Shown one piece after another: positions 7,728-16,623 of a stretch of DNA of 64,000 nucleotides. The stretch is from Oceanospirillum sanctuarii (lineage in GTDB: Bacteria > Pseudomonadota > Gammaproteobacteria > Pseudomonadales > Halomonadaceae). The notes under the pieces were generated by a model, which was not told the DNA's origin, did no database searches, and saw only the letters and a list, made by a program, of their open reading frames with translations. Location: NCBI RefSeq assembly GCF_002150805.1, contig NZ_MTBA01000013.1, forward strand, positions 112,715-176,714, read 5' to 3'. Positions within the stretch are counted from its first letter, which is position 1; each line of letters begins with the position of its first letter. A program made the position numbers and the translations under genes.

Positions 7728-10667
7728 ATGGATGACGATTTACTCATCACCCTTCTCTTTATTGTGCCGGTGGCCATACTGATTATGGCGTCCCTCGGGC
7801 TTGCGGCCTTTGTTCGCACCAATAGCCAGCAGGATGAACTCAAGCGCCTGCAAAATGAGCTTCAGGAATACCGATCGGTACTGAAACACTTTGATGGTGT
7901 GCTGAAAAATCAGCAACTGAACCAGCAGCAGCTCAGAGAACAGCTGGATCAGCTAAGTAGTGGCTTACCACCTCAGTCGGCACCGGAAGATACCGTTATC
8001 CCGCAAAATGCCGAACCGGAAGCCATTCAGCCGCTGTCACCTGAGATCCTTGCAAGTGACTCATCCAAATCGATTGATTCTGCTCCCGTTGCCCCTTCTG
8101 CTGACGAACCAGCACCTATTGAAGAGCCCGTTGCAGCCCGGACTGAAGCCGTTCAGTCCGGACAGAATGACTGGAATGAGGTTCGGGAATCCTCTCAGCC
8201 AAGCCATACTTCTCAGCCAAGCCATACTTCTCAGCCAAGTCATAACGCTGACAAAGACAAAACCGGCTGGCTGGATCGCCTGAAAGAGAACGCTCAACAA
8301 AACTGGATGATCTGGCTGGGGGGCATCTGTGTCGGTCTTGCCGGTGTCTTTATGGTGGGTTACTCCATCGAGCACGGTATTCTGGGACCGGAAGCCCGTA
8401 TTATTCTGTCACTACTGGCAGGTCTTGGCCTGCATGGTCTGGCGGAGCATCTGCACCGCAATAAAGGCCAGAACAATGTCTTTGCCGCACTGGCGGGTGG
8501 TGCCAGTATCATTCTCTACTCGGCACTTTTTGCCACTTTTAAGCTCTTCCCGGACTTCTCGCCCATGGTTGTGTTTGCGGCCATGGCGTTGGTTTCCTTT
8601 GGCACCATGGCGCTTGCACTGCGACAGGGTCCAATTCTGGCAGCACTGGGGATGCTGGGCGGATATATCGTACCGATACTGATCAATACAGGTTCCGGCG
8701 AGATCGAACTGGCTCTGGTGTACAGCGCCATGCTGACCTTCTTCAGTCTCTGGCTGATCAGTTATGTGGAACGTCGCTGGCTCTGGATCGGTGTTATTGT
8801 CGGCAGTCTCTTCTGGTGGCTGGCGTCACTGGCGACGTCTCCCATAGAAGGTGCGCGATCTCTTTATCTGCTGACCGTGGCTTATCTCTTCCTTGCAGTA
8901 CCACGTTTTGACTGGACACTAAAACAGCTGGACTGGCCTGAAGATCATCAGGGCACCATCAAAAGCCTGTGGCAATGGCTGAAAAACCTGAAAGATGCTG
9001 AACTGCGCGAAGCTCAAATTAGTGAGTTGCGCCAGAGCACAGGCTGGTTCCAGGGAATCCTGCTGTTACTGGTCACTCTGGCACAAGCCTGGAGTCTGCT
9101 GATTGAAGGGGTTGATGATGCCAGTCCAATCAGCCTGTTGCTGCTTCCGGCACTCTTGATTCTGGTGGCGGCACGGCGACCGCTGTTTACTCTGTTACCG
9201 GTTATCGCTCTGGTGACGATTCTGATTGCAGCCTTGCTTCCTCTGCTGACTGAAGCACAGGATCAGATCATGTTGGAAGCAACGACCTATACCATTCAGT
9301 ACGGCCTGATTGTTCGCTTTATTCTCATCAGCATGCTCTTCAGCGGCACTGCCGTTTGGCTGATTCGTCAGCGTTATCCGTTACCGGCATACTGGGCTGC
9401 ACTGGGTTCTCTGACACCCATTGTGCTGCTAACCACCGCTTATTACGCTCTGAACAGCTTTACCGAAGAGTGGACCTGGGGTTCTGTGGCAGTAGCGGTC
9501 AGCATCGCTTACCTGTTACTGATGCGCTGGACTCTGACCAAAGGTTCAGAGATTTATAGCGATAGCTTTAAGGTGGTGATTACCGCATCGGCGCATCTGA
9601 GTCTGGCACTGTTAGCTGTGATCTGGCTGGCAGATGCCACTCTGACAGTTGCTCTGGCAGCACAGCTAGTGAGCCTGTCATGGCTGCAACGCCGCTATCA
9701 GCTGACCTATATGCCTTGGGTGATCCGTGCCGTGCTGACGGTTGTTGTACTGCGCCTGACACTGAACCCCTGGGTACTGACTTACGACAACGGCAGCCAC
9801 TGGTCGCTCTGGACTTACGGTGGCTCGACGCTGTTTGCAGCTCTGGCGGCCTGGTTGATGCAGTCAGATCTTAAGATGCGCGCCTGGCTGCAGGGAGCAA
9901 CCGCTCACCTGCTGATTCTGACCATTGCGGCGGAGCTGCGTTACTGGCTCTACGATGGCGATATTTTTGTTTCCGAGTACAGCTTCCTTGAAGCCAGCCT
10001 GAATACCCTGATCTGGGGCGGTGCAGCTGCAGTTTATCTGTATCGCGCAAGAATCAGCGAGCATCTGGTGCGCTTCTATGAAATTCTGGCGACCGTGCAT
10101 CTGGCCGCTGCAGCAATCAACTACGGCGTTTTCGTTTTGCTGGACGGTAACCCGCTCTGGAGCTATCAGACTCAGGTTGGCGATACCCCTATCTTTAATC
10201 TGCTGCTGTTGAGCTATGGTGTACCAACACTGATCGGCGTAGCCCTTTGGCGTTTACTGCCGACTCGCTTTGCCCGCTACGCCATTATGTTTGCCGGAGC
10301 CAACCTGCTGCTGTTCGTTTCTATGGAGATACGACACCTTTGGCAGATTGGCGAGGTTGGGCTAACGAACCCTATGGCATTGAGAAACACCACGTCAAAC
10401 GGCGAGCTCTACACCTATTCTGTGGTTTGGCTGCTGATGGCCTCTGCGGCACTGTTGCTGGGTAGCTGGCTACAAAAGAGCTCTCTCTATAAAGCGGGGA
10501 TGGGACTACTTCTGGCCGTCGTGGCCAAGTTGTTCCTGATCGATATGTCGGATCTGACCGGACTATGGCGTGTAGCCTCCTTTATGGGGCTGGGTCTGGT
10601 GCTGTTGGCATTGGCCTGGTTACACCAGCGACTCAACCGCAATCTGGTATCCGATAGTGATCCCTAA
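7728..10667 (+). CDS. DUF2339 giant polytopic membrane protein
   Basis: Protein of 979 residues. It starts with one membrane segment (residues 5-27), then a coiled-coil stretch rich in Gln/Leu (about 35-80), a Pro/Glu/Ser-rich linker carrying three SQPSHT hexapeptide repeats (about 156-173), and then more than 20 hydrophobic segments from residue 190 to the end. This is the DUF2339 architecture, whose role is unknown; a transport or envelope function is usually supposed. The C-terminal part contains FLIDMSDLTGLWRVASFMGLG, a conserved feature of the family. It has its own promoter region and is followed by a strong terminator, so it appears monocistronic. Confidence 0.88.
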   Translation: MDDDLLITLLFIVPVAILIMASLGLAAFVRTNSQQDELKRLQNELQEYRSVLKHFDGVLKNQQLNQQQLREQLDQLSSGLPPQSAPEDTVIPQNAEPEAIQPLSPEILASDSSKSIDSAPVAPSADEPAPIEEPVAARTEAVQSGQNDWNEVRESSQPSHTSQPSHTSQPSHNADKDKTGWLDRLKENAQQNWMIWLGGICVGLAGVFMVGYSIEHGILGPEARIILSLLAGLGLHGLAEHLHRNKGQNNVFAALAGGASIILYSALFATFKLFPDFSPMVVFAAMALVSFGTMALALRQGPILAALGMLGGYIVPILINTGSGEIELALVYSAMLTFFSLWLISYVERRWLWIGVIVGSLFWWLASLATSPIEGARSLYLLTVAYLFLAVPRFDWTLKQLDWPEDHQGTIKSLWQWLKNLKDAELREAQISELRQSTGWFQGILLLLVTLAQAWSLLIEGVDDASPISLLLLPALLILVAARRPLFTLLPVIALVTILIAALLPLLTEAQDQIMLEATTYTIQYGLIVRFILISMLFSGTAVWLIRQRYPLPAYWAALGSLTPIVLLTTAYYALNSFTEEWTWGSVAVAVSIAYLLLMRWTLTKGSEIYSDSFKVVITASAHLSLALLAVIWLADATLTVALAAQLVSLSWLQRRYQLTYMPWVIRAVLTVVVLRLTLNPWVLTYDNGSHWSLWTYGGSTLFAALAAWLMQSDLKMRAWLQGATAHLLILTIAAELRYWLYDGDIFVSEYSFLEASLNTLIWGGAAAVYLYRARISEHLVRFYEILATVHLAAAAINYGVFVLLDGNPLWSYQTQVGDTPIFNLLLLSYGVPTLIGVALWRLLPTRFARYAIMFAGANLLLFVSMEIRHLWQIGEVGLTNPMALRNTTSNGELYTYSVVWLLMASAALLLGSWLQKSSLYKAGMGLLLAVVAKLFLIDMSDLTGLWRVASFMGLGLVLLALAWLHQRLNRNLVSDSDP
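8193..8246 (+). repeat. Three tandem 18-bp repeats inside the DUF2339 gene
   Basis: Three in-frame copies of an 18-base unit starting TCTCAGCCAAGCCATA lie at 8193-8210, 8211-8228 and 8229-8246. The first two are identical and the third differs at two or three bases. They encode Ser-Gln-Pro-Ser-His-Thr in the cytoplasmic or periplasmic linker. The copy number can change without a frameshift. Confidence 0.9.
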
Positions 10668-10706
10668 CGTCTGATAAAGTTAGAGACAGTTAAGCGGTTG
10701 CAGCTT

Positions 10707-10743
10707 AAAGCCCTGTTTGGCTCGTCCGAACAGGGCTTTTTTG
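10707..10743 (+). terminator. Rho-independent terminator after DUF2339 gene
   Basis: AAGCCCTGTTTGG and CCGAACAGGGCTT form a GC-rich stem with a five-base loop followed by a run of T. It lies 40 bases after the stop codon. Confidence 0.9.
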
Positions 10744-10924
10744 GATGATAGCAGAGCATTTCCGGCTTTTTTCCCTTACGCCATGGCATAAGGTGTGCTT
10801 TTATTTGGTCAGTAATTTTAAACCTGTTTGCTCTTATGTTTTTAAATCCGATTTAAAGCCAACTGCTGAGCAAACAGCGCCGGACAATTTATCTCTTAAG
10901 TCATCAGAAGAATAAGGTAATCCC

Positions 10925-11473
10925 ATGTCACAAATTATGGATAACAAACCAGCAGAACCTGTAGAAGTCCCTCTGAACATTGCCGTTCTGACGGTTTCTG
11001 ATACCCGTACACTGGAAACTGACAAAAGTGGCGACACCCTGATCAAATGCCTGGAAGAAGCCGGTCACAAACTGGGCGATCGCGCTATCGTGCCGGATGA
11101 TGTTTACAAGCTTCGTGCAACCATCTCTAACTGGATTGCCGACGAAAACATCCACTGCATCATCAGCACCGGCGGTACCGGCTTCTCAGGCCGAGACAGC
11201 ACCCCGGAAGCGGTTGCACCTCTGCTGGACAAGGTGATCGATGGTTTCGGTGAAGTTTTCCGTATGCTGTCTTACGAAGAGATTAAAACCTCTACGATCC
11301 AGTCCCGTGCTTTGGGCGGTCTGGCCAACAACACCCTGATTTTCTGCTTGCCGGGCTCTACCGGTGCTTGCCGTACCGGTTGGTACAAGGTAATTCAGGA
11401 TCAACTGGACAGCCGTCACCGTCCTTGCAACTACGTTGCACTGCTGACCAAAGGCAATGCTCAGCACGTTTAA
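10925..11473 (+). CDS. moaB: Molybdenum cofactor biosynthesis protein MoaB
   Basis: Protein of 182 residues, the usual length for MoaB. Family motifs are clear: AVLTVSDTRTLETDKSGD near the start, STGGTGFSGRDSTPEAV near residue 80 and FCLPGSTGACRTGW near 140. MoaB/MogA-fold proteins adenylylate molybdopterin to prepare it for metal insertion by MoeA. MoeA is encoded 130 bases downstream on the same strand, so the pair forms the last steps of cofactor assembly. The start ATG at 10925 follows a weak AAGGTAATCCC site. A 12-bp inverted repeat separates the two genes. Confidence 0.95.
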   Translation: MSQIMDNKPAEPVEVPLNIAVLTVSDTRTLETDKSGDTLIKCLEEAGHKLGDRAIVPDDVYKLRATISNWIADENIHCIISTGGTGFSGRDSTPEAVAPLLDKVIDGFGEVFRMLSYEEIKTSTIQSRALGGLANNTLIFCLPGSTGACRTGWYKVIQDQLDSRHRPCNYVALLTKGNAQHV

Positions 11474-11487
11474 TTCTCCATAATATC

Positions 11488-11536
11488 AAACCGGTCTCTA
11501 CCCTTAAGTCGTTATCAATTAGGCAGAGACCGGTTT
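11488..11536 (+). repeat. Perfect 12-bp inverted repeat between moaB and moeA
   Basis: AAACCGGTCTCT at 11488-11499 and AGAGACCGGTTT at 11525-11536 are exact reverse complements with a 25-base loop. The 3' arm ends in TTT but no long T-run follows, so it may be a weak terminator or attenuator that lets some transcription reach moeA. A protein-binding site is the alternative. Confidence 0.6.
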
Positions 11537-11602
11537 GTGCTATCTTAGCCCGCAAAGTTTATAGAATGACCTCACAGCCCAAGACAACGGAAATCGGAAG
11601 TT

Positions 11603-12883
11603 ATGTTGCTTAAATCGAGAAAAGACGCCTGCGATCAACCCGGCCTGATGCCTGTGGATGAAGCGATCAGCCGAATTTGCGCTGAGATCCAACCGGTTGC
11701 TACTGAAGTAAAACCGCTTTCTCAGGCACTGGGCTGTGTGCTGGCGGAACCTGTGATTTCCAAAGTTAATGTACCCGGCATGGACAACAGCGCCATGGAC
11801 GGTTACGCCCTGAATATTCAGGATCTGAAGAAAAGCCCGCTGCGCATCAGCCAGCGTATTCCTGCCGGTCAGCAACCCGAGCCTCTTGAGCCCGGCACCT
11901 GCGCCCGCATCTTCACCGGTGCGCCTCTGCCTGCCGGTGCAGACACTATCGTGATGCAGGAAAAAGTGAAGGTTGATGGCGATATGGTCAGCTTCCACAC
12001 CCATATCGATGCACCCCGTCAGGGTGATTTTGTCCGCAAAGCGGGTCAGGATATTCAGCAAGGTCACGCCCTGTTAAGTGCAGGCAGCCGTCTGGATGCA
12101 GTCGCCCTTGGACTGGTGGCGTCTGTAGGTCAGGCGGAAGTTGTGGTCTACAAAAAGCCGAAAGTGGCGCTGCTGAGTACGGGTGATGAACTGGTTGAAC
12201 CGGGCTCACCGCTGCAGGCCGGTCAGATCTTTAACTCCAACCGCTATATGCTGCTGTCTCTGCTGACTAATCTCGGCTGTGAGGTGATCGATAGCGGTAT
12301 TATTCCTGATAATCGTGAAGCCACCGTTAATGCCTTGCAGGAAGCCGCCTGCAAAGCAGATCTGGTGATCAGTAGCGGCGGTGTTTCCGTCGGTGAAGAG
12401 GATCATGTTAAGCCTGCTATCGAGCAGCAGGGTTCTCTGAATCTTTGGCGTATGGCGATGAAACCGGGTAAACCGCTGGCTTTTGGTCAGATCGATACCG
12501 CCAAAGGCAAAACCCCTTTTATCGGTTTGCCGGGCAATCCGGTTTCCTCACTGCTGACCTGTCTTGTGGTTGTGCGTCCCGCTTTGGGCGTGCTTCAGGG
12601 TCGTGGTGAAGTGCCAGCTCCGGTTTACCGCCATGCGGAAGCCGAGTTTAATATTGATGCTGGCCAGCGCCGTGAATACCTGCGGGTACGTCGGGTTCGC
12701 CTGCGTCCGGGAGATCTGCCAAGCCAGCCGATGCGGGTAGAGCTTGCCCCATCCCAAAATTCCGGCGTACTGACCTCTTGCCAATGGGCGGATGCGTTGG
12801 CGATTGTTGAACCGGGTCAGAAAATTCGCGAAGGCGACTGGGTGAAATACCTGCCGATGGATTACCTGATGCTGGCGCCTTAG
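11603..12883 (+). CDS. moeA: Molybdopterin molybdenumtransferase MoeA
   Basis: Protein of 426 residues, slightly longer than the usual 400 or so at its N-terminus. Motifs in order: MDNSAMDGYA (near 60), RIFTGAPLPAGADTIVMQE (near 97), LLSTGDELVEPG (near 190), SSGGVSVGEEDHV (near 258), GLPGNPVSS (near 308). MoeA inserts molybdate into adenylylated molybdopterin in the cytoplasm. The substrate is made by the MoaB/MogA-type protein encoded upstream. No molybdoenzyme is encoded in the window. A terminator follows within 35 bases. Confidence 0.96.
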   Translation: MLLKSRKDACDQPGLMPVDEAISRICAEIQPVATEVKPLSQALGCVLAEPVISKVNVPGMDNSAMDGYALNIQDLKKSPLRISQRIPAGQQPEPLEPGTCARIFTGAPLPAGADTIVMQEKVKVDGDMVSFHTHIDAPRQGDFVRKAGQDIQQGHALLSAGSRLDAVALGLVASVGQAEVVVYKKPKVALLSTGDELVEPGSPLQAGQIFNSNRYMLLSLLTNLGCEVIDSGIIPDNREATVNALQEAACKADLVISSGGVSVGEEDHVKPAIEQQGSLNLWRMAMKPGKPLAFGQIDTAKGKTPFIGLPGNPVSSLLTCLVVVRPALGVLQGRGEVPAPVYRHAEAEFNIDAGQRREYLRVRRVRLRPGDLPSQPMRVELAPSQNSGVLTSCQWADALAIVEPGQKIREGDWVKYLPMDYLMLAP

Positions 12884-12915
12884 ATCTGATTTTCAGGCAA
12901 GATTGCCACCAAAAC

Positions 12916-12950
12916 AAAAAACGGGATGCCATCACAGCATCCCGTTTTTT
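12916..12950. terminator. Terminator between moeA and ridA-like gene (probably bidirectional)
   Basis: AAAACGGGATGC and GCATCCCGTTTT form a 12-bp stem with a seven-base loop, flanked by A-run on the left and T-run on the right. It can serve moeA (plus) and the convergent RidA-family gene (minus). Confidence 0.9.
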
Positions 12951-12986
12951 ATTAAAGCAGTATCAATAAATTACAACCACTTCCGA

Positions 12987-13349
12987 TCAGAGGAACTTCT
13001 CACCCGCTGCAGCGGTAAAGGCCATCTCTACCAGATAACCCGGATCAGCCAGTTCTGCTTTCACACAGGCGCGGCTTGGTGCGGTGTTCTCCGGGAACCA
13101 TTCATCCCAAACCTCATTCAGCGCTGCCAGATTGGCAAAATCGGTAATGTAGATCGTAACCGACAGAATCCGGCTTTTATCGCTATCCACCGTTGCCAGA
13201 GAGGCTTCCGCCTGTTCAAAAATCTGCGCCACCTGACCTTTGATATCTGCAGTCAGGTCTGCTTCCGGTACTTCAACAAAGTTTGCAATACCGTTGTAAA
13301 CCGTCGCGTCAGACCAACGCTTGCAGGGGTTGATGCGATGAATATCCAT
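12987..13349 (-). CDS. RidA/YjgF family protein (enamine/imine deaminase-like)
   Basis: Protein of 120 residues from ATG 13349, chosen because TGAGG lies six bases upstream; a TTG at 13361 would overlap that ribosome site. The family layout is clear: INPCKRWSDATVYNG at the start, ITDFANLAALNEVWDEWF in the middle and APSRACVKAEL with the arginine that binds the substrate carboxylate in RidA. Such proteins hydrolyse reactive enamines/imines made by PLP enzymes. It is encoded beside a MocR-type regulator with an aminotransferase domain and an exporter, which fits amino-acid or amine metabolism. It belongs to the Rid7-like side of the family rather than canonical RidA, by sequence impression only. 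Confidence 0.88.
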   Translation of the reverse strand: MDIHRINPCKRWSDATVYNGIANFVEVPEADLTADIKGQVAQIFEQAEASLATVDSDKSRILSVTIYITDFANLAALNEVWDEWFPENTAPSRACVKAELADPGYLVEMAFTAAAGEKFL

Positions 13350-13408
13350 AGAAAACCTCAACAGGAATAAGGGGTTACAAAATCAAATCGTTACTGTTAC
13401 TTAGAATA

Positions 13409-14881
13409 TCACGCCCTACCGGAAGCTGTTAGCTGAGCCTGTTTATCAGGTTTTTCTTTGCTCTGTGCACCAACCTGCTGCTTACTAACCCGCTGTTTAT
13501 TCACAAGCCCCACAAAACTTGCCAGCAGGGTTTCAATTTTTTCATCCAGCGGCCAGCCAGTATTGATACGGACATAATCCTGATAGAGATCCAGCGTGGT
13601 AAAGGCTGGTCCGATACGCAGATCCAGCTCTTCGGCGATCGCCTCTTGCCAGAGCTGTTTACTGTCCAGCCCCGGAATCTGCAACCAGAGCACCATGCCG
13701 CCGGTGGGCTGGCTGACCGCACAGCCATCAGGCAGATGATCCAGCAGATACTGCCGGTAGTTTTTTAGATTCTGCTGCAGCTGGGTGCGGATACGGTTGA
13801 GATGGCTGTGATACTGACCGGTATTGATAAAGTCCGCCAGCCCCGCCTGCACCGGCGTACTGACACCAAAGTGATTCACCCCATGACGGCGCTCGTAAGC
13901 AGTAAAAAAGCGCCCCGGCAGACACCAGCCGACACGAAAACCGGCACTCAGGGTTTTCGATACCGAACCGCACCAGAGCAGATAACCGCCTTTGTCCCAG
14001 TATTTCGCCGGTAACGGCAGGGTTTTACTCTGCCCCAATTCGATATAGATATCGTCTTCGATTACCGGGGTCTGATAGTGATTCGCCATCTCTGCCAGCC
14101 GCTGCTTCTGATCTGCAGTCATACTGATGCCCTGGGGATTCATATGGGAGGTACTGAACAGCCCCGCTTTGACGGTTTTGGCTTTCAGCAGCGCCTCAAA
14201 CTGATCCAGATCGATACCCTCCGTGGTCGAAGGAATCTCAACCACCTTACGGTTCAGCCCTGCCAAGAGCTCTAGTAAACCGCTGAAACAGGGTGAACTG
14301 ATGGCGATGGCATCACCGGGATCAGATACGGTTTCCAGTGCGATACGCACCGCATCAATACAGCCATTGGTGATCACCAGATCCCGCGCACTCAATGGGA
14401 AGCCATAGGCAGAAAAGTGTTCTTCCAGCGCCAGACGCAGTGCAGGATCACCCTGTCGGTCGGGATACGCATGCAGCTGCACCGAGAGTCGTTTCAGGCC
14501 TCGTTTAAGACTGCGCTGCAGGGCCTCGGTGGGCATCAGATCCGGTGCTAACTGAGAGATCCCCAGCGGACCCGGCTCATAGATGCCCGGCTGATAGTTA
14601 ATGCCGGATTCCTGAAAGGAGATGCTTTTCAGCTGACTTCGAAACTGCGGCAACTCCGGGGTTTTGCTGGCCAGCAAAGGGCGGGAGACATAAAAACCGG
14701 ACTGAGGTTTGGCGATAATCCAGCCCAGCTCTTCCAGATGGTGATAGGTATTGATCGCGGTAGTCATGCTGACATTAAACTGCTGCGCCAGCTTTCTGAG
14801 GGAAGGCATACGGCTGCCATGGCCCAGTTTTTCAGACTGAATATCGGTAATAATCTGCTCGGCAATGCCCTGATAACGCAC
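13409..14881 (-). CDS. MocR-type transcriptional regulator (GntR HTH plus aminotransferase domain)
   Basis: Protein of 490 residues from GTG 14881 (VRYQGIAEQI), the usual MocR start; a longer frame to 15013 would overlap the divergent gene's promoter. Residues 1-70 are a GntR winged helix (MPSLRKLAQQFNVSMTTA, then LEELGWI). Residues 110-470 are a fold type I aminotransferase, with the PLP lysine in SVSKTLSAGFRVGW (near 309). MocR proteins use PLP adducts as signals and usually control a neighbouring gene; here that is the divergent EamA exporter at 15052. Paired AACTGTAC repeats between them are a candidate operator. Confidence 0.93.
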   Translation of the reverse strand: MRYQGIAEQIITDIQSEKLGHGSRMPSLRKLAQQFNVSMTTAINTYHHLEELGWIIAKPQSGFYVSRPLLASKTPELPQFRSQLKSISFQESGINYQPGIYEPGPLGISQLAPDLMPTEALQRSLKRGLKRLSVQLHAYPDRQGDPALRLALEEHFSAYGFPLSARDLVITNGCIDAVRIALETVSDPGDAIAISSPCFSGLLELLAGLNRKVVEIPSTTEGIDLDQFEALLKAKTVKAGLFSTSHMNPQGISMTADQKQRLAEMANHYQTPVIEDDIYIELGQSKTLPLPAKYWDKGGYLLWCGSVSKTLSAGFRVGWCLPGRFFTAYERRHGVNHFGVSTPVQAGLADFINTGQYHSHLNRIRTQLQQNLKNYRQYLLDHLPDGCAVSQPTGGMVLWLQIPGLDSKQLWQEAIAEELDLRIGPAFTTLDLYQDYVRINTGWPLDEKIETLLASFVGLVNKQRVSKQQVGAQSKEKPDKQAQLTASGRA

Positions 14882-14902
14882 CTTCCCACCCCTGTTTCTC
14901 TG

Positions 14903-14943
14903 AACTGTACGGCTCAGATTAGCGCCACAGCCCAAAACTGTAC
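14903..14943. promoter_or_regulatory. Candidate MocR operator (direct repeat)
   Basis: AACTGTAC occurs at 14903-14910 and again at 14936-14943, 33 bases apart (about three helical turns), within the 170-base divergent region between the MocR and EamA genes. Spaced direct repeats are known MocR targets. The second MocR/EamA pair at 50405-50474 also carries CTGTAC boxes. Confidence 0.45.
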
Positions 14944-15051
14944 ACTTTTTATTTTCAAAAATTGATTCTGTTATCTTTTTTGCCGATCCCGGAAACTTAC
15001 TCCTCAACAGCAAAGCGTTTCAAAGCGCTATTTTCTGAGGAGGACAAAACC

Positions 15052-15942
15052 ATGCGCCTTAACGACCTGCTTCTGGGTTTGAGCATTATGTGTTTATGGG
15101 GCTTTAACTTTTCCGTGATCAAACTGGGGGCGGATCAGATCAACCCGATTCTGCTGACCACCCTGCGCTTTACTTTCGCCATGCTGCCGGTGATCTTTTT
15201 TATCAAACGTCCACAGGTGAAACTGCGTTATCTGATGGGCTACGGCATCACCTTTGGCGTGGGTGTCTGGGGCATGATGACTTCAGCCATTACGCTGGGT
15301 GTTAGCGCCGGAATGGCGGGCGTGCTGATGGATCTGAGCCTGATTGCGAGCCTTCTGATCGGCTGGCTGGTGTTGAAAGAGAAAATCTCTGCTCGTCAGA
15401 CATTGGGAGCTGGCCTGATTCTTTTGGGAGCAGTGGTCAGCCTGAGTCTTGAAGATGGCTCTGTGCCTTTGGCGGGACTGCTGCTGATCCTGATCGGCGC
15501 TTTAAGCTGGGCGGTTATCGGTCTGATCGTAAAACTCGCCAATACCCAGCAGGTCTTTGCCTTCAGTGTCTGGGGTATGCTGTTTGCGCCCCTGCCACTG
15601 GCGACGCTGGCACTGGTGACTTACGGCCCTGAGGTGTTTGTCGCCCTGCCGGAGCAGATGAATGGCAGCGTTTGGTTTTCGGTTCTGTTTCAGGCCTACC
15701 CAACGACCTTGCTGGGTTACTGGCTCTGGAATCGCCTGATTACCAAATACCCGCTATCAACAGTCGCCCCGTTAACCATGCTGACCCCGGTGTTTGGCCT
15801 GTTAGGCAGTATGATTTTCCACGGCGAAGTGATCGACAATACCAAGCTATTGGCCTGTGCGCTGATTCTGGTGGGCTTCCTGATCGGACAATGGCAGCAA
15901 AGCTGGTTTAAGCGACAGCCAGCAGTGCGCTTGGAGAGTTAA
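15052..15942 (+). CDS. EamA/DMT family transporter
   Basis: Protein of 296 residues from ATG 15052, preceded by GAGGAGGACAAAACC; the longer frame from 14962 lacks a ribosome site. Ten hydrophobic segments and two EamA repeats are visible, with the N-terminal LGLSIMCLWGFNFSVIKLG typical of the family and a late PLTMLTPVFGLLGSM repeat. Members export amino acids or small metabolites across the inner membrane. Divergent position beside a MocR regulator and near a RidA gene suggests export of an amino acid or amine whose level the regulator senses. Confidence 0.92.
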   Translation: MRLNDLLLGLSIMCLWGFNFSVIKLGADQINPILLTTLRFTFAMLPVIFFIKRPQVKLRYLMGYGITFGVGVWGMMTSAITLGVSAGMAGVLMDLSLIASLLIGWLVLKEKISARQTLGAGLILLGAVVSLSLEDGSVPLAGLLLILIGALSWAVIGLIVKLANTQQVFAFSVWGMLFAPLPLATLALVTYGPEVFVALPEQMNGSVWFSVLFQAYPTTLLGYWLWNRLITKYPLSTVAPLTMLTPVFGLLGSMIFHGEVIDNTKLLACALILVGFLIGQWQQSWFKRQPAVRLES

Positions 15943-15970
15943 TAAGGAGTTCATCGATATTTAATAAATG

Positions 15971-16006
15971 AAAAGGCACTAGTACCCTCGGGGGTAGTGC
16001 CTTTAT
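15971..16006. terminator. Bidirectional terminator between EamA and anchor-protein genes
   Basis: AAAGGCACTA-GTACCC and GGGTA-GTGCCTTT form a stem with a short loop; A-run and T-containing flanks suit both converging genes. Confidence 0.8.
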
Positions 16007-16013
16007 CTATGGA

Positions 16014-16622
16014 TTAGGGCAGGTAAACGCCCTGATAAAACCCCTGAATTTTCAGTGTCAGAGTGACGGCTTCAGTTCCCGGGTTATACCAGTACCAGCC
16101 ATGACTGCCTTCAAAAGGCGCGGTAAAACTACCCTGAGCAGAGGCGTAACCCTTGGCTTCCCAGAAGCTGGTGAAATCCTCTACAGCCAGAGGCTCTTCG
16201 CCATGCATATCAAAATCCAGCTCACCGCCCTCTGCTTGCCATTGGTAAATAAAGCGCTGTCCCTCATGCATCATCGCTTTCACCTCCAAACCTTTTCGGG
16301 GTGGGAGTGTCAGGGTTAGTTGATCGGATTGAAGCTGAGAATCCGTCTGCCAATGCTCACCCCCAGCGGACGTAGCTGAAGAGGTGATTGAAGAGTTCGT
16401 TAAAGGTGCATTCGCCTCTTTTGCTGCCAAAGGTTCAGCCGCATCAGCCTGCGTTAAACCCGTTAATCCCAATGCCGCTCCCAGACCGGTTGGATCGCGC
16501 TGAAATTCCACAGGCAACACAACGACTAAAAGAACAACAAGGGCGACGACAAAAGCAACCAGTGTTTGCCTGATCAGCTGGGCCTTACTGGCGGTTTGGG
16601 GAATATCCTGCTGAATTGTCAT
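16014..16622 (-). CDS. Single-pass transmembrane anchor protein, partner of HupE
   Basis: Protein of 202 residues from ATG 16622, which has a perfect AAGGAGGT seven bases upstream. One membrane segment lies at about residues 20-42, followed by the conserved PVEFQRDPTGLGAALGLT block seen in proteins annotated as transmembrane anchor protein. A Ser/Ala-rich linker and a beta-rich periplasmic domain follow, with FIYQWQAEGGELDFDMHGEE and ending GSHGWYWYNPGT. The ribosome site lies within the end of the upstream HupE gene, whose stop is one base away, so translation is coupled. The pair is often found together and near metal-handling genes; what it moves is not established. Confidence 0.8.
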   Translation of the reverse strand: MTIQQDIPQTASKAQLIRQTLVAFVVALVVLLVVVLPVEFQRDPTGLGAALGLTGLTQADAAEPLAAKEANAPLTNSSITSSATSAGGEHWQTDSQLQSDQLTLTLPPRKGLEVKAMMHEGQRFIYQWQAEGGELDFDMHGEEPLAVEDFTSFWEAKGYASAQGSFTAPFEGSHGWYWYNPGTEAVTLTLKIQGFYQGVYLP

Positions 16623-16623
16623 T

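Noticed and set aside
10820..10924. Molybdenum cofactor riboswitch before moaB
   Set aside because: The 5' region is short and AT-rich with no aptamer-like paired elements.
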